From positions 1 through 64,000 of the forward strand of contig JAHECR010000008.1 of the NCBI GenBank assembly GCA_024641655.1: a DNA stretch of 64,000 bases, written 5' to 3'. Shown one piece after another: positions 46,120 through 54,838 of this stretch. The notes beneath the pieces are model-generated. The model saw only the letters and a program-made list of their open reading frames with translations. It had not been told where the DNA came from and searched no databases. Every line of letters begins with the position of its first letter. Position 1 is the first letter of the stretch. Position numbers and translations under genes: made by a program. The stretch is from Acidimicrobiaceae bacterium (GTDB lineage: Bacteria > Actinomycetota > Acidimicrobiia > Acidimicrobiales > UBA8592).

Positions 46120-46545
46120 TCAGCTGCTGCGCTTCACTCCGGCGCGCTTGAGCACCGCAGCGTCGACGCCGATCTCGCGCCACGCGGCGTAGGAGATGCC
46201 CTTGCGTTCGCCGTACCCCGCTGCGACAGCGACGAAGGCGTTCTCGAGCTCGGTGAGATCGACCTTGTCGCCGATGGCGTCGAGTTCGGACCGCAGATCC
46301 ATACGTTCCTGGACCAGCTGCAACGCCTTGATCGGCGCTGCAGCCTCGATCTCCATTTCGATCGTGTCGAGGCGCTTCCCGATCGATTCCTTCGTACGCT
46401 TGCGGCCGCGCTTGGGCTTGTTCGCGGCGATTGCGTCCAGGTAGTCCTTGACGGCGCGGCCTTCGGCCCGGCCTCGAGCAAGCGCGGCCTTGTGCTCGTC
46501 ACTCATTGCAGCTGGACCACGGCGGGTGGTCTCGGGTGGAGTCAT
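46120..46545 (-). CDS. Conserved-looking small helical protein, function unknown
   Basis: 141 residues; ATG at 46545 with GGAAG about 10 nt before it. A Lys/Arg-rich helical N-terminus (AALARGRAEGRAVKDYLDAI, then KPKRGRKRTKESIGKRLDTI) leads into a coiled-coil-like middle and an Ala/Tyr-rich end (VAVAAGYGERKGISYAAWRE). I recall similar proteins in many actinobacteria; the GISYAAWRE.GV end suggests a DNA- or RNA-associated role. Not assigned. Confidence 0.72.
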   Translation of the reverse strand: MTPPETTRRGPAAMSDEHKAALARGRAEGRAVKDYLDAIAANKPKRGRKRTKESIGKRLDTIEMEIEAAAPIKALQLVQERMDLRSELDAIGDKVDLTELENAFVAVAAGYGERKGISYAAWREIGVDAAVLKRAGVKRSS

Positions 46546-46698
46546 GATTCGGCTTCTTCCATTTAGAGGAAATCTCAGGCGAAACCCAGCGAGATAGAAC
46601 ACTACAGGTCACGGTCGACTTCCCGATCGCGGGGAGTGCGATTGGCGGTCCGCGGGCCTCGCCACATTTGCCCGACCCGCGAGGGAGGGGCGGGTGGC

Positions 46699-47574
46699 TC
46701 AGACGTCCCTCGTGTCGAGGATGGCGTAGATCGCCCGTACCGTCGGTACGGGGATTCCGTGGCGTTCGGACGCGCGCAGAACCGCCCCGTGGATGGCATC
46801 GTGTTCCGTTCGACGCCCGGCCTCGGTGTCCATCAACATCGAGGTGCGACCATCAGGGTTGCCGTCGGTGATCGCCCGGATGTACCCGCCGGGGTCGGAG
46901 GCGTCGATCTTTGCGCCCTCGGCGTTGGCGACCGCCCAGGTCTCGGCCATCATGGCCGTGGCGACCGGGAAGAGTGCCGGGTCGGCCATGACGCCGAGCG
47001 GTCGTCGGGTCAGCGCCGTCAAGCCATTGCCGACGACGTTCGTGGACAGCTTGAGCCAGGCCTTCCTGAGGTGGTTGCGGTCGACGGCGATCTCGACTGG
47101 CGTGTCCTCGTAGAGCGCGCGGAGCCCCTCACCGGCAGGGGTGTCGGGCACGATGAGCAGGTTGCGGGTCGTGTGCAACACGTGTCCGGGGCCCAAGAGC
47201 TCGGCGCCGCAGTAGACGACACCTTGGACGACCTCGGCGTCGTGCACGAGCGGGGTGAGCCGCTCGATGGCCTCGACGCCGTTCTGCAGGGCCACCACCA
47301 CGGTCTCGGGGCCGCACAGCGCGTCGAACCATGGTGCGGCGTCCCGGGTCTGGTGGGCCTTCACGCCGACGAGAACCCAATCGACCGGTCCATCGAGGTC
47401 TCCGGGATCGGTGACCACCGAAGCTGGAGCGCGGACCGGCGTGGTCCTCGACTCGATCACGTAGTTGTCGAACGGTCGGCGGACGCACGCTACGACGTCG
47501 TGGTCGGTGACGCTGAGATGCGCGGCGAAACATGCCCCGATCGATCCGGCCCCGACGACTGCGACTCGTGCCAT
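46699..47574 (-). CDS. 2-dehydropantoate 2-reductase-like (PanE/ApbA family) oxidoreductase
   Basis: 291 residues. ATG at 47574. Rossmann NAD(P) motif VAVVGAGSIGACFAAHL at the start, VDWVLVGVKAHQTRDA, VVVALQNGVEAIE, then an all-helical C-terminal domain with the catalytic Lys in RKAWLKLSTNVVGNG. PanE reduces ketopantoate for coenzyme A synthesis, but many paralogs use other 2-keto acids; the gene is not beside panB/panC, so the substrate is open. Leaderless-type -10 in front. Confidence 0.85.
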   Translation of the reverse strand: MARVAVVGAGSIGACFAAHLSVTDHDVVACVRRPFDNYVIESRTTPVRAPASVVTDPGDLDGPVDWVLVGVKAHQTRDAAPWFDALCGPETVVVALQNGVEAIERLTPLVHDAEVVQGVVYCGAELLGPGHVLHTTRNLLIVPDTPAGEGLRALYEDTPVEIAVDRNHLRKAWLKLSTNVVGNGLTALTRRPLGVMADPALFPVATAMMAETWAVANAEGAKIDASDPGGYIRAITDGNPDGRTSMLMDTEAGRRTEHDAIHGAVLRASERHGIPVPTVRAIYAILDTRDV

Positions 47575-47581
47575 GGGGAGA

Positions 47582-47587
47582 AGAGTA
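47582..47587 (-). promoter_or_regulatory. -10 box of the PanE-like gene
   Basis: TACTCT on the minus strand, seven nt from the ATG at 47574; leaderless type. Confidence 0.5.
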
Positions 47588-47690
47588 ACGGCCGTTTCGC
47601 GCGCGGACCCATCCGGCTGTCGGAGCGATATCGATGTGACGTCGGCAGCATCGTTGGTTTCTCCACTCGCGAGCTGCCAGACTGCACGTC

Positions 47691-49220
47691 GTGGCCGAGG
47701 AGACGGGTAGCGACGACGACTCCCCACGAGAGGCGTGTGGCGTCGTCGGGGTCTACGCACCGGGGCGGGCCGTCGCCCACATGAACTACCTGGGGCTCTA
47801 TGCGCTCCAGCATCGCGGTCAGGAGTCGGCAGGCATCGCGGTCAGCGATGGGTCGACCATCACCGTCGTGAAGGACATGGGGCTCGTTTCCAATGTTTTC
47901 GACGACCGGACGCTTGCGGGCCTCCAGGGTCACCTGGGTATCGGTCAGACCCGCTACAGCACCACCGGGTCGAGTTCGTGGCGCAATGCCCAGCCCGTGT
48001 ATCGCGGCATGCCTCAGCGAGAGTTCGCGCTCGGTCACAACGGGAACCTCACCAACACCGAGGCCCTCGCCGCGGAGATCGGCATGTTGCCCGGCCTCGT
48101 CGCGAGCGACAGCGACCTCATCGCCGAGATGCTCGGCTTGGAGATCGTGAAGGTCGACGAGGGCAGCTCCGACGGTCGCGAGCTCGAGCGGTCACTGGTC
48201 AAGGTGCTCCCCCGTCTCGAAGGTGCGTTTTCGCTCGTGCTGATGGATGAAGCGCACGTGATCGGGGTGCGTGACCCCAATGGATTCCGGCCGTTGTGCC
48301 TCGGGAAGCTCGACAACGGGTGGGTGTTGGCGTCGGAGACGCCGGCGCTCGACATCATCGGCGCGCACTTCGTGCGCGAGCTGGAGCCCGGCGAGATGAT
48401 CATCATCGACGCCACGGGGCATCGCTCCGTCTATCCGTTCCCGCCCGAGCGCATCGACCCGACCTTGTGCCTGTTCGAGTTCGTCTACTTCGCCCGCCCC
48501 GATACCCAGCTGTACAAGCAGAGCGTGCACCACGCCAGGGTCCGCATGGGCGAGCAGCTCGCGACCCAGGCACCGGTTGACGCCGACATCGTCATGGGGG
48601 TGCCGGAGTCGGGTATCCCGGCGGCGGAGGGCTACGCCCGAGCGAGCGGTATCCCCTACGCGCAGGGGCTGGTCAAGAACCGGTACATCGGGCGCACCTT
48701 CATCGCGCCCACGCAGGAGCTGCGATCGCTGGGCGTGCGCATGAAGCTCAACCCCCTTCGCGACACGATCGAGGGCAACCGGCTCATCGTGGTCGACGAC
48801 TCCATCGTGCGTGGCACCACGACCCGGGCGATGGTGAAGATGCTGCGCGAGGCCGGCGCGCGCGAAGTGCACATGCGGATCTCGTCGCCGCCGTACCGCT
48901 GGCCGTGCTTCTACGGGATGGACACCGGATCGCGGTCCGAGCTGCTCGCCGCCAACCTGACGGTCGAGGAGATCAAGGACTACCTGGGGGTCGACTCGCT
49001 CTCGTATCTCAGCCTCGATCGCCTCATCGAGGCCACCGGAGCCGTCAACGCCGGGTTCTGCACGGCGTGCCTCACCGGGGAGTATCCGATCGCGATCCCC
49101 GAGTCGCTCTCCAAGAACGTGCTCGAGGTCGCCGCGCCCCGAGCGCCCGAAAGCACCAACGCGCTGTTCGACACGGTGTCCGCCGAGATGCCGAATCACG
49201 CTCGAGCCGGCGACGACTGA
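47691..49220 (+). CDS. purF: Amidophosphoribosyltransferase
   Basis: 509 residues from GTG. Class II glutamine amidotransferase: a 15-residue propeptide, then the nucleophile Cys16 in EACGVVGVYA, LQHRGQESAGI and GHNGNLTN; PRTase domain with VVDDSIVRGTT. Cysteines in LCLFEFVYFA, WPCFYGMD and GFCTACLTG match the [4Fe-4S] ligands of the B. subtilis type. First committed step of purine synthesis. purM follows 3 bp later. Confidence 0.97.
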   Translation: MAEETGSDDDSPREACGVVGVYAPGRAVAHMNYLGLYALQHRGQESAGIAVSDGSTITVVKDMGLVSNVFDDRTLAGLQGHLGIGQTRYSTTGSSSWRNAQPVYRGMPQREFALGHNGNLTNTEALAAEIGMLPGLVASDSDLIAEMLGLEIVKVDEGSSDGRELERSLVKVLPRLEGAFSLVLMDEAHVIGVRDPNGFRPLCLGKLDNGWVLASETPALDIIGAHFVRELEPGEMIIIDATGHRSVYPFPPERIDPTLCLFEFVYFARPDTQLYKQSVHHARVRMGEQLATQAPVDADIVMGVPESGIPAAEGYARASGIPYAQGLVKNRYIGRTFIAPTQELRSLGVRMKLNPLRDTIEGNRLIVVDDSIVRGTTTRAMVKMLREAGAREVHMRISSPPYRWPCFYGMDTGSRSELLAANLTVEEIKDYLGVDSLSYLSLDRLIEATGAVNAGFCTACLTGEYPIAIPESLSKNVLEVAAPRAPESTNALFDTVSAEMPNHARAGDD

Positions 49221-49223
49221 GCC

Positions 49224-50270
49224 GTGACCGAGACCAACGGGGAGACCTACGCCGCAGCGGGCGTCGACATCGCCGCCGGAGAGGCCGCGGTGGATCGCAT
49301 CAAGGCTGCCGTGCGTTCGACGTACCGCCCCGAGGTGGTCGGCGACATCGGCGGATTCGGCGGCCTCTTCGACATCTCTGGCAAAGGCGGAGCCCGTCCG
49401 CTGCTCGTGTCGTCCACCGACGGGGTCGGGACCAAGGCGATGGTCGCCACGGCCGCGCAGCGCTTCGACACGATCGGGATCGACCTGGTCGCCATGTGCG
49501 TCGACGATCTCGTCTGTACCGGCGCCGAGCCGTTGTTCTTCCTCGACTACGTCTCGGTCGGCGTGTTGGACCCCGACCAGATGCAGACGCTGGTCTCAGG
49601 GGTCGCCGAAGGGTGCCGTCGGGCCGGCTGCGCGCTGATCGGCGGCGAGATGGCCGAACATCCCGGGGCGATGCAGCCCGGTGAGTTCGACCTGGTGGGG
49701 TTCAGCGTCGGGGTCGTCGACGCCGGTCGGGTCATCACCGGCGCCAACGTCGAGGCCGGCGACGTCCTCATCGGGATCGAATCGCCGGGCTTGCGCAGCA
49801 ACGGGTACTCGCTCGCTCGCCGGCTGTATTTCGACGTCGCCCGCCGCAGTCTCGACGACCCCGCTTGGGACGGTGCCGCGACGTCGGTGGCCGACGAGCT
49901 CCTGGTGCCGTCGGTCATCTACAGCCCTGCAGTTCTCGCCACCATCGCAGCGGTCGACGTGCGGTCGGTGGCCCACATCACCGGCGGCGGGATCCCCGGG
50001 AACCTCAACCGGGTGCTGTCGCCGACCACCGACGCCCGGGTGGAGCGCAGTGCTTGGGAGTCACCACGCGTGTTCCAGGAGCTCCAGCGCATCGGCTCGG
50101 TGTCCGACGCCGAGATGGCCAAGGTCTTCAACCTGGGGATCGGCATGATCCTCGTCGTCCCCGAGACCGACCATGCCGCGGCAATCGCCACGTTGGCAGA
50201 GCACGGTCATCGCGCCAGCGTCATCGGCGACATCGTCGCCGGGGGCACCGGCGCGGTCCGGATGGTCTGA
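49224..50270 (+). CDS. purM: AIR synthetase (phosphoribosylformylglycinamidine cyclo-ligase)
   Basis: 348 residues from GTG. Motifs: GGFGGLFDISG, LLVSSTDGVGTK, DLVAMCVDDLVCTGAEPLFF, GCALIGGEMAEHPG, LRSNGYSLAR and AHITGGGIPGNL. Closes the imidazole ring from FGAM with ATP. Coupled to purF; the HAD gene follows 13 bp later and may be co-transcribed. Confidence 0.97.
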   Translation: MTETNGETYAAAGVDIAAGEAAVDRIKAAVRSTYRPEVVGDIGGFGGLFDISGKGGARPLLVSSTDGVGTKAMVATAAQRFDTIGIDLVAMCVDDLVCTGAEPLFFLDYVSVGVLDPDQMQTLVSGVAEGCRRAGCALIGGEMAEHPGAMQPGEFDLVGFSVGVVDAGRVITGANVEAGDVLIGIESPGLRSNGYSLARRLYFDVARRSLDDPAWDGAATSVADELLVPSVIYSPAVLATIAAVDVRSVAHITGGGIPGNLNRVLSPTTDARVERSAWESPRVFQELQRIGSVSDAEMAKVFNLGIGMILVVPETDHAAAIATLAEHGHRASVIGDIVAGGTGAVRMV

Positions 50271-50283
50271 TCCGACGGCCCGC

Positions 50284-51006
50284 ATGATCCGCGCCGTGAC
50301 GTTCGACTACTGGAACACGCTGATCGCCGAGACGAGCGAGCCCTTCGAACGTCGTCGCACGATGTGGACCGAGATCCTCGCCGAGGCCGGGCACGAGGCA
50401 TCCGAGGAGGCGCTCGCCACCGCATTCAAGGCGGGTTGGGAGCACTTCCAGCAACGCTGGAAGGCGAACGTGCAGAGCACGGTCGCCCACGTCGCCGACC
50501 ATGCGGTGTCGAGCCTGCCGTTCGAGGTCGGCGCGACGGTGCGCGCCGCGCTGGCGGACGCCTACTGGGAGGCGTCGCGCCAGACGCCCCGCACGCTGCA
50601 GCCCGGTGTCGGCGAGCTCCTGGGCGCCCTCGGGGAACGAGGTATCGCCGTCGGGGTCATCTGCGACGTGGGCATCGTGCCGAGCACTCAGCTCCGGTCG
50701 TGGCTCGACGAGCTCGGCGTGCATCCCCTGATCGGCCACTACTCGTTCTCCGACGAGGTCGGGGTGTACAAGCCCGACCGGCGGATCTTCCAGGACGCGC
50801 TCGACGGGCTCGGCGTCGCTTCGGCGACCGACGCCGCTCATGTCGGCGACCTGAAGCGCACCGACATCGTCGGCGCACGCTCGATGGGAATGACGACGGT
50901 GCGCTACACCGGCGCCCGCAAGGACGACGAGGAGGGCGAGGAAGCCGACCACGTCGTCGACGACCTCCTCGACGTCCTCACGCTCGTCGGCGACGGCGGT
51001 CGCTGA
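50284..51006 (+). CDS. HAD-superfamily hydrolase with D-Y-W in motif I
   Basis: 240 residues; ATG at 50284. HAD motif I reads VTFDYWNTLIAE: the nucleophile Asp is present but the general acid two places later is Trp, as in haloacid-dehalogenase-like members (D-x-Y/F/W) rather than phosphatases (DxD). Helical cap (about 20-100); motif II in GVICDVGI; Lys in VYKPDRRIF; motif IV AAHVGDLKRTDIVGA. The substrate is unknown; co-transcription with purFM could mean nucleotide housekeeping, but the motif argues against a typical phosphatase. Confidence 0.85.
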   Translation: MIRAVTFDYWNTLIAETSEPFERRRTMWTEILAEAGHEASEEALATAFKAGWEHFQQRWKANVQSTVAHVADHAVSSLPFEVGATVRAALADAYWEASRQTPRTLQPGVGELLGALGERGIAVGVICDVGIVPSTQLRSWLDELGVHPLIGHYSFSDEVGVYKPDRRIFQDALDGLGVASATDAAHVGDLKRTDIVGARSMGMTTVRYTGARKDDEEGEEADHVVDDLLDVLTLVGDGGR

Positions 51007-51027
51007 GCGCGTACGGGAGCGTCGCGG

Positions 51028-52005
51028 TCAGCTGCCCGACGGGTCGGCACCGGCGCCGTCGGTCGGGGGGACCTGCGGCTCGGGCAGTACGTCGGCGGTG
51101 CTCGTACCGGAGAGATCGACCGGCCGTCCGGTGGCATCGGCAACCGGCGGCGGCGGCAGATGTGATACTGCGGGAACCGGGCCCGAGTCGAGAGGAACCA
51201 GTGGATCGCCGGGGGGTACCAGGTCGGTGGGGGGCGCTGGGGCGCCGTGGGCGGTCGAGCCTTTGCGTTGGAGCACGAACCAGGCGCCGAGCCCGACCGC
51301 AGCGAGCAGGGCCACTACGACGAGGACGACCACCAGGGTGTTGCCGCCACCGCCGTCGCCACGTGTGCCTGGCGCAGCTTTGGATCCAATGATGGTCTCG
51401 CCCGGCTCGGTCCGCAGTCGCAGCGGCTCAGTCGGCGGGTTCGTGATGTCGATCTCCCAGACGGCGAAGCCTTGGTTGTCGATGAAGTCGGCGTTGTAGT
51501 CGACCTGCTTGCCCGGGAGCTTCACCCGGACGATGTACTCGGCGTCGCCAAGCAGGTCGCCGAAGCCGGGGAACGCGCTGCCGTCGCTGAGGTCGCCTGA
51601 CATCTCGTCGGTGTTGAGCGGCAGCTCGAAGTACCAACCATCGCCGTCGCGTCGGAGCACGGCGCCGTCGGTCGCGATCTGCGAGACCGCCTGGTCGAAT
51701 TCGTCTGCGGCGAAGGTGTCGGAGAACTCGACCCCGCACCAGCCGTCGGCGTTGTAGGGCTTGGCCTGGTCGATGGAGGGATCGTTGAGGCCCTGGTCCT
51801 CTTCGAACTGGGCGCAGAGCTCATCGGCGCCCTGGTCGCCTGCGAGCGCCCCGGCGAAGCCCTCGACGGCCTTCACGTTCAGCGCTGCGAGGCCTGCCAC
51901 ACGCCCTGAGCCGTCGTCGTTGACCTCGACATCGAGGTGCACTCGAAAGCAGCCGGAAGCGACGAGGGCGACGAGCAGCGAGAGCAGGAGCATCCGTGTG
52001 CGCAT
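51028..52005 (-). CDS. LppM-like lipoprotein with C-terminal TM segment
   Basis: 325 residues. Signal with lipobox VASGC (Cys19) and AAAGGA before the ATG. The N-terminal 200 residues look like the LppM (DUF3153) domain known from mycobacteria (FRVHLDVEVNDDGSGRVAGLA...GVEFSDTF...FELPLNTDEM). A TM segment at about 226-247 (VVVLVVVALLAAVGLGAW) is followed by a Pro-rich tail of about 75 residues. In mycobacteria LppM affects envelope traffic and host response; here only an envelope location is safe. Convergent with the HAD gene. Confidence 0.82.
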   Translation of the reverse strand: MRTRMLLLSLLVALVASGCFRVHLDVEVNDDGSGRVAGLAALNVKAVEGFAGALAGDQGADELCAQFEEDQGLNDPSIDQAKPYNADGWCGVEFSDTFAADEFDQAVSQIATDGAVLRRDGDGWYFELPLNTDEMSGDLSDGSAFPGFGDLLGDAEYIVRVKLPGKQVDYNADFIDNQGFAVWEIDITNPPTEPLRLRTEPGETIIGSKAAPGTRGDGGGGNTLVVVLVVVALLAAVGLGAWFVLQRKGSTAHGAPAPPTDLVPPGDPLVPLDSGPVPAVSHLPPPPVADATGRPVDLSGTSTADVLPEPQVPPTDGAGADPSGS

Positions 52006-52138
52006 GTGAGGGGTCCTTTCGGCGCGCAGGCGTGTGCAGCCCTATCGGCCTCACCCATGGTGCAATTGAGGATCCCACACTCGCGCGGTGTGTGGGCTTC
52101 GGCGGTCCTCCGGGGTCCGACGCGGACCCGGTCGGGCC

Positions 52139-53068
52139 TCAGGTTCCTGCCAGGCGGGCGACCACGGGTGCCATGGCCTCGATGGCGGCACCTCCGATGC
52201 CGATGTAGGAGATTCCCCAGCGCTCGCGCCAGGACTGGATCGTCTCGACGCATTGGTCGACACTGCCCACCAACGCATGCGGGGACGCGAGCGCGTCGGC
52301 CGGATCCATCCCGAGCGCCGGCGCGAACGCCTCCGCCAGGCCGAGCGGGTCGTCGTGAATGGCAGCCAGGTGCACTCGGGTCTGGAGCTCGATGTCGCCG
52401 AGCCGTGCAGCTGCGCCCTCGCGCACCCACTCGAGCTTCCGGTCGGTGGCCGAGGCGGTGGCCGACGCCCCGGCGCGGGCGTCGAGGACCCCGGCGGCCA
52501 GCCCGGGGTTGATGCCGACGATGTCCGCTTCGGCAGCGGCGAGGGTCAGGATCCGGCGCCCACCGCCGGCGACGAGCAGCGGTGGATGGGGGTGCTGGGA
52601 CGGCGCCGGGGTCGATGCGAGCCCGTCGATGCGATAGTGCGCCCCGGCGAACGAGAAGGGTTCGCCCGCGAAGAGGCCCTTGAGAACGGTGATCGACTCC
52701 GCCAGGCGCGCGATACGAGTCCCGGCGGTGTCGTAACGCAATCCGGCATGGTCGTAGTCGGCTTGCATCCAGCCGGCACCGATGCCCAGCTCGAGCCGGC
52801 CCCCCGAGAGCTGGTCGAGCGTCGCCGCCTCCTTCGCGACGATGGCAGGGTGCCGGTAGTCGTTGGCGAGCACGAGCGTCGCGAGCCGAAGCGTGCTGGT
52901 CGCGGCCGCCGCGGCCATGAGTGCGACCATCGGCGCGAACTGGGTATCGAGGTGATCGGAGATCGACAGCGTGCTGTACCCGAGGTCCTCGGCGCGGCGG
53001 GCCATTTCGACGAACGCGTTCGGATCGGTGGTGGTAGCGGCCGCCGAGAAGCGGAACGGACGGGGCAT
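52139..53068 (-). CDS. LLM-class (F420-dependent type) oxidoreductase
   Basis: 309 residues from ATG at 53068. Luciferase-like TIM barrel: RFSAAATTTDPNAFVEMARR, AEDLGYSTLSISDHL, STLRLATLVLANDYRHPAIV, ATLDQLSGGRLELGIGAGWM. The LxLGxGxGW-like phrase and the G-x-D-x-H form are typical of F420 or FMN enzymes in actinobacteria. The ALVGSVDQCVETIQSWRERW end is also typical. Cofactor and substrate are not known. Preceded by a leaderless -10; divergent from the NUDIX gene. Confidence 0.88.
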   Translation of the reverse strand: MPRPFRFSAAATTTDPNAFVEMARRAEDLGYSTLSISDHLDTQFAPMVALMAAAAATSTLRLATLVLANDYRHPAIVAKEAATLDQLSGGRLELGIGAGWMQADYDHAGLRYDTAGTRIARLAESITVLKGLFAGEPFSFAGAHYRIDGLASTPAPSQHPHPPLLVAGGGRRILTLAAAEADIVGINPGLAAGVLDARAGASATASATDRKLEWVREGAAARLGDIELQTRVHLAAIHDDPLGLAEAFAPALGMDPADALASPHALVGSVDQCVETIQSWRERWGISYIGIGGAAIEAMAPVVARLAGT

Positions 53069-53074
53069 GCCGCG

Positions 53075-53080
53075 ATGGTA
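53075..53080 (-). promoter_or_regulatory. -10 box of the LLM oxidoreductase (leaderless)
   Basis: TACCAT on the minus strand, six nt from the ATG at 53068. Confidence 0.55.
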
Positions 53081-53142
53081 CGGGACCCGAGCCGTTTCCC
53101 CGATGGCGCGGCTCGGCCGACGCGTTCTGGCACCCTGGGGTG

Positions 53143-53640
53143 ATGCCACGCGAGGGGTACATCAAGGAATTGCGTCAGGTTCTCGGGACCCGCCCGTTGT
53201 TCATGCCGTCGGTCGCTGCGCTGGTGCACCGCGATGGTCTCGTCCTGGTCGGGATGCACCGTGACGTCCGTCGCTGGGTGATCCCAGGAGGAGCGCTCGA
53301 ACCCGACGAGACGCCCGCGGACTGTGTCGTGCGGGAAGTGTGGGAGGAGACCGGACTTCAGGTCCGCATCGAGGCGATCCGGGGGGTCTACGGCGGCACG
53401 CCCGAACACCGAGTCGTGTATCCCAACGGTGACATCGTCGATTACGTGGCCACGGTCTTCGATGTCGTGCCGCTCGGCGGGGAGCCCACCGTCACCGACG
53501 AGCTGGTCGAACTGCGGTGGGTCACCCTCGAGGAGCTGTCGACCCTGTCGACGCTGCCATGGATGCGACCCATGCTCGCCACACCCGGCGGATGGGAGCC
53601 CGCCACCTGGGTTCCCCCGGTCGGTGGCGGGCCACCGTGA
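53143..53640 (+). CDS. NUDIX hydrolase
   Basis: 165 residues from ATG at 53143 (GTG at 53140 is also possible). Complete Nudix box GGALEPDETPADCVVREVWE-ETGL (GX5EX7REUXEEXGU). N-terminal strand FMPSVAALVHRDGLVLVGMH; acidic strand at VDYVATVFDV. Hydrolyses a nucleoside-diphosphate-linked compound; target unknown. It stands alone between the LLM and channel genes. Confidence 0.92.
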   Translation: MPREGYIKELRQVLGTRPLFMPSVAALVHRDGLVLVGMHRDVRRWVIPGGALEPDETPADCVVREVWEETGLQVRIEAIRGVYGGTPEHRVVYPNGDIVDYVATVFDVVPLGGEPTVTDELVELRWVTLEELSTLSTLPWMRPMLATPGGWEPATWVPPVGGGPP

Positions 53641-53734
53641 GACCGCGCCGGGGCGCACCGAGGCCGTGTTGGTACCGAACTCGCCCCGGAGCATGACCGG
53701 TTCGTGCACCGTGGCCGGGCCTGGCGGCGGACCC

Positions 53735-53740
53735 TAGGCT
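53735..53740 (+). promoter_or_regulatory. -10 box of the channel-like gene (leaderless)
   Basis: TAGGCT, six nt, then the ATG at 53747. Confidence 0.6.
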
Positions 53741-53746
53741 TCGCCC

Positions 53747-54835
53747 ATGCAGGTGATCGCGGTCGTGGTGGGTGTGGTTCTGGTGCTCTCGGTGCTCGCC
53801 GACGCGCTCAACACGCTCGTCACGACCCAGACCTCCAGCGGCCGCTACTGGCTCACCAGGGTCCTGTACACGCGGACCTGGTCGATGGTGCGGGTCGCCG
53901 GCCGCGCCATGTCCAGCGACCGACGGCGCGAGCGGTTCTACGGCGTCTTCGCCCCGGTGTCGGTGATCGCGCTGCTCATGGCGTGGGTCCTGCAGCAGAT
54001 CGTCGGGTTCGGGCTCATCTGGTGGGGCATCGGTGGTGTCGGCGGCGCCACCGGCCTGGGCGATGCCCTGTATTTCTCGGGCGTGGTCTACTTCACGCTG
54101 GGCTTCGGTGAGATCGTTCCGGTGGACGCGGTCCCCCGGGTGGGCGCCCTCGTGGAGGCGTTCTCGGGGGTCCTCACCATAGCGCTCGTCATCGGCTATC
54201 TGCCGGCCCTGTACAGCGCCTACAGCGAGCGGGAACAGAAGCTGCTCATGCTCGACGACGGCACCGAGGACCGCATCACGCCCACGAGCCTCGTGCTGGC
54301 CCGATGCCCCGACGGTGATCCCCGGTCCCTCGACGCCTTCTTCGCCGACTGGGAGGCCTGGGTGGCCCAGGTGATGGAGACCCACACCACGTTCCCGATG
54401 CTGGTGCTGTTCCGGTCACAGAACGTGGGACAGAGCTGGATCACCGGGCTGGGCGTGGTCACCGATGCTGCCCTGCACCTCGAGTTCGTGGAGGGCTCCC
54501 AGGGTCGCGCCCCCTACTGGCTCATACGCCGCTGCATCCGTCTGCTGCAACAGCTCACCGACGGCCACGACGTTTCGGCCTACCGAGCGCAATTCGACGC
54601 CGACGTGGCGAGCGGCGACGACACGCTGTTCCGCGAGTTGTACGAAACGCTCCGCAGCCGGGGGTTCCCGGTGCTGCCCTACGAAGAAGCCCGTCGCCAC
54701 AGCCTCGACCTCCGAGCGCGCTACGCGCCCAACCTGGAGTACCTCATCGACCTGCTCGACGCGCCGCGCGGGTTCTGGGGACACGCGGTGGGTCACCGCC
54801 TCGAGCGCAGCGCCTCGCGCGATCTCGGAAGCTGA
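53747..54835 (+). CDS. Two-TM ion-channel-like membrane protein with atypical filter
   Basis: 362 residues. TM at 1-20, two TM segments around 70-100 and 125-150, with a pore-loop-like stretch YFTLGFGEIVPVDAVPR between the last two. TLGFGE resembles the TVGYGD potassium filter with Leu/Phe substitutions and Glu for Asp. The C-terminal 190 residues are cytoplasmic, helical and unlike RCK domains (SLDAFFADWEAWVAQVM, YLIDLLDAPRGFW). Could be a cation channel with a private regulatory domain, or a structurally related protein without transport. Own leaderless promoter. Confidence 0.72.
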   Translation: MQVIAVVVGVVLVLSVLADALNTLVTTQTSSGRYWLTRVLYTRTWSMVRVAGRAMSSDRRRERFYGVFAPVSVIALLMAWVLQQIVGFGLIWWGIGGVGGATGLGDALYFSGVVYFTLGFGEIVPVDAVPRVGALVEAFSGVLTIALVIGYLPALYSAYSEREQKLLMLDDGTEDRITPTSLVLARCPDGDPRSLDAFFADWEAWVAQVMETHTTFPMLVLFRSQNVGQSWITGLGVVTDAALHLEFVEGSQGRAPYWLIRRCIRLLQQLTDGHDVSAYRAQFDADVASGDDTLFRELYETLRSRGFPVLPYEEARRHSLDLRARYAPNLEYLIDLLDAPRGFWGHAVGHRLERSASRDLGS

Positions 54836-54838
54836 TCG

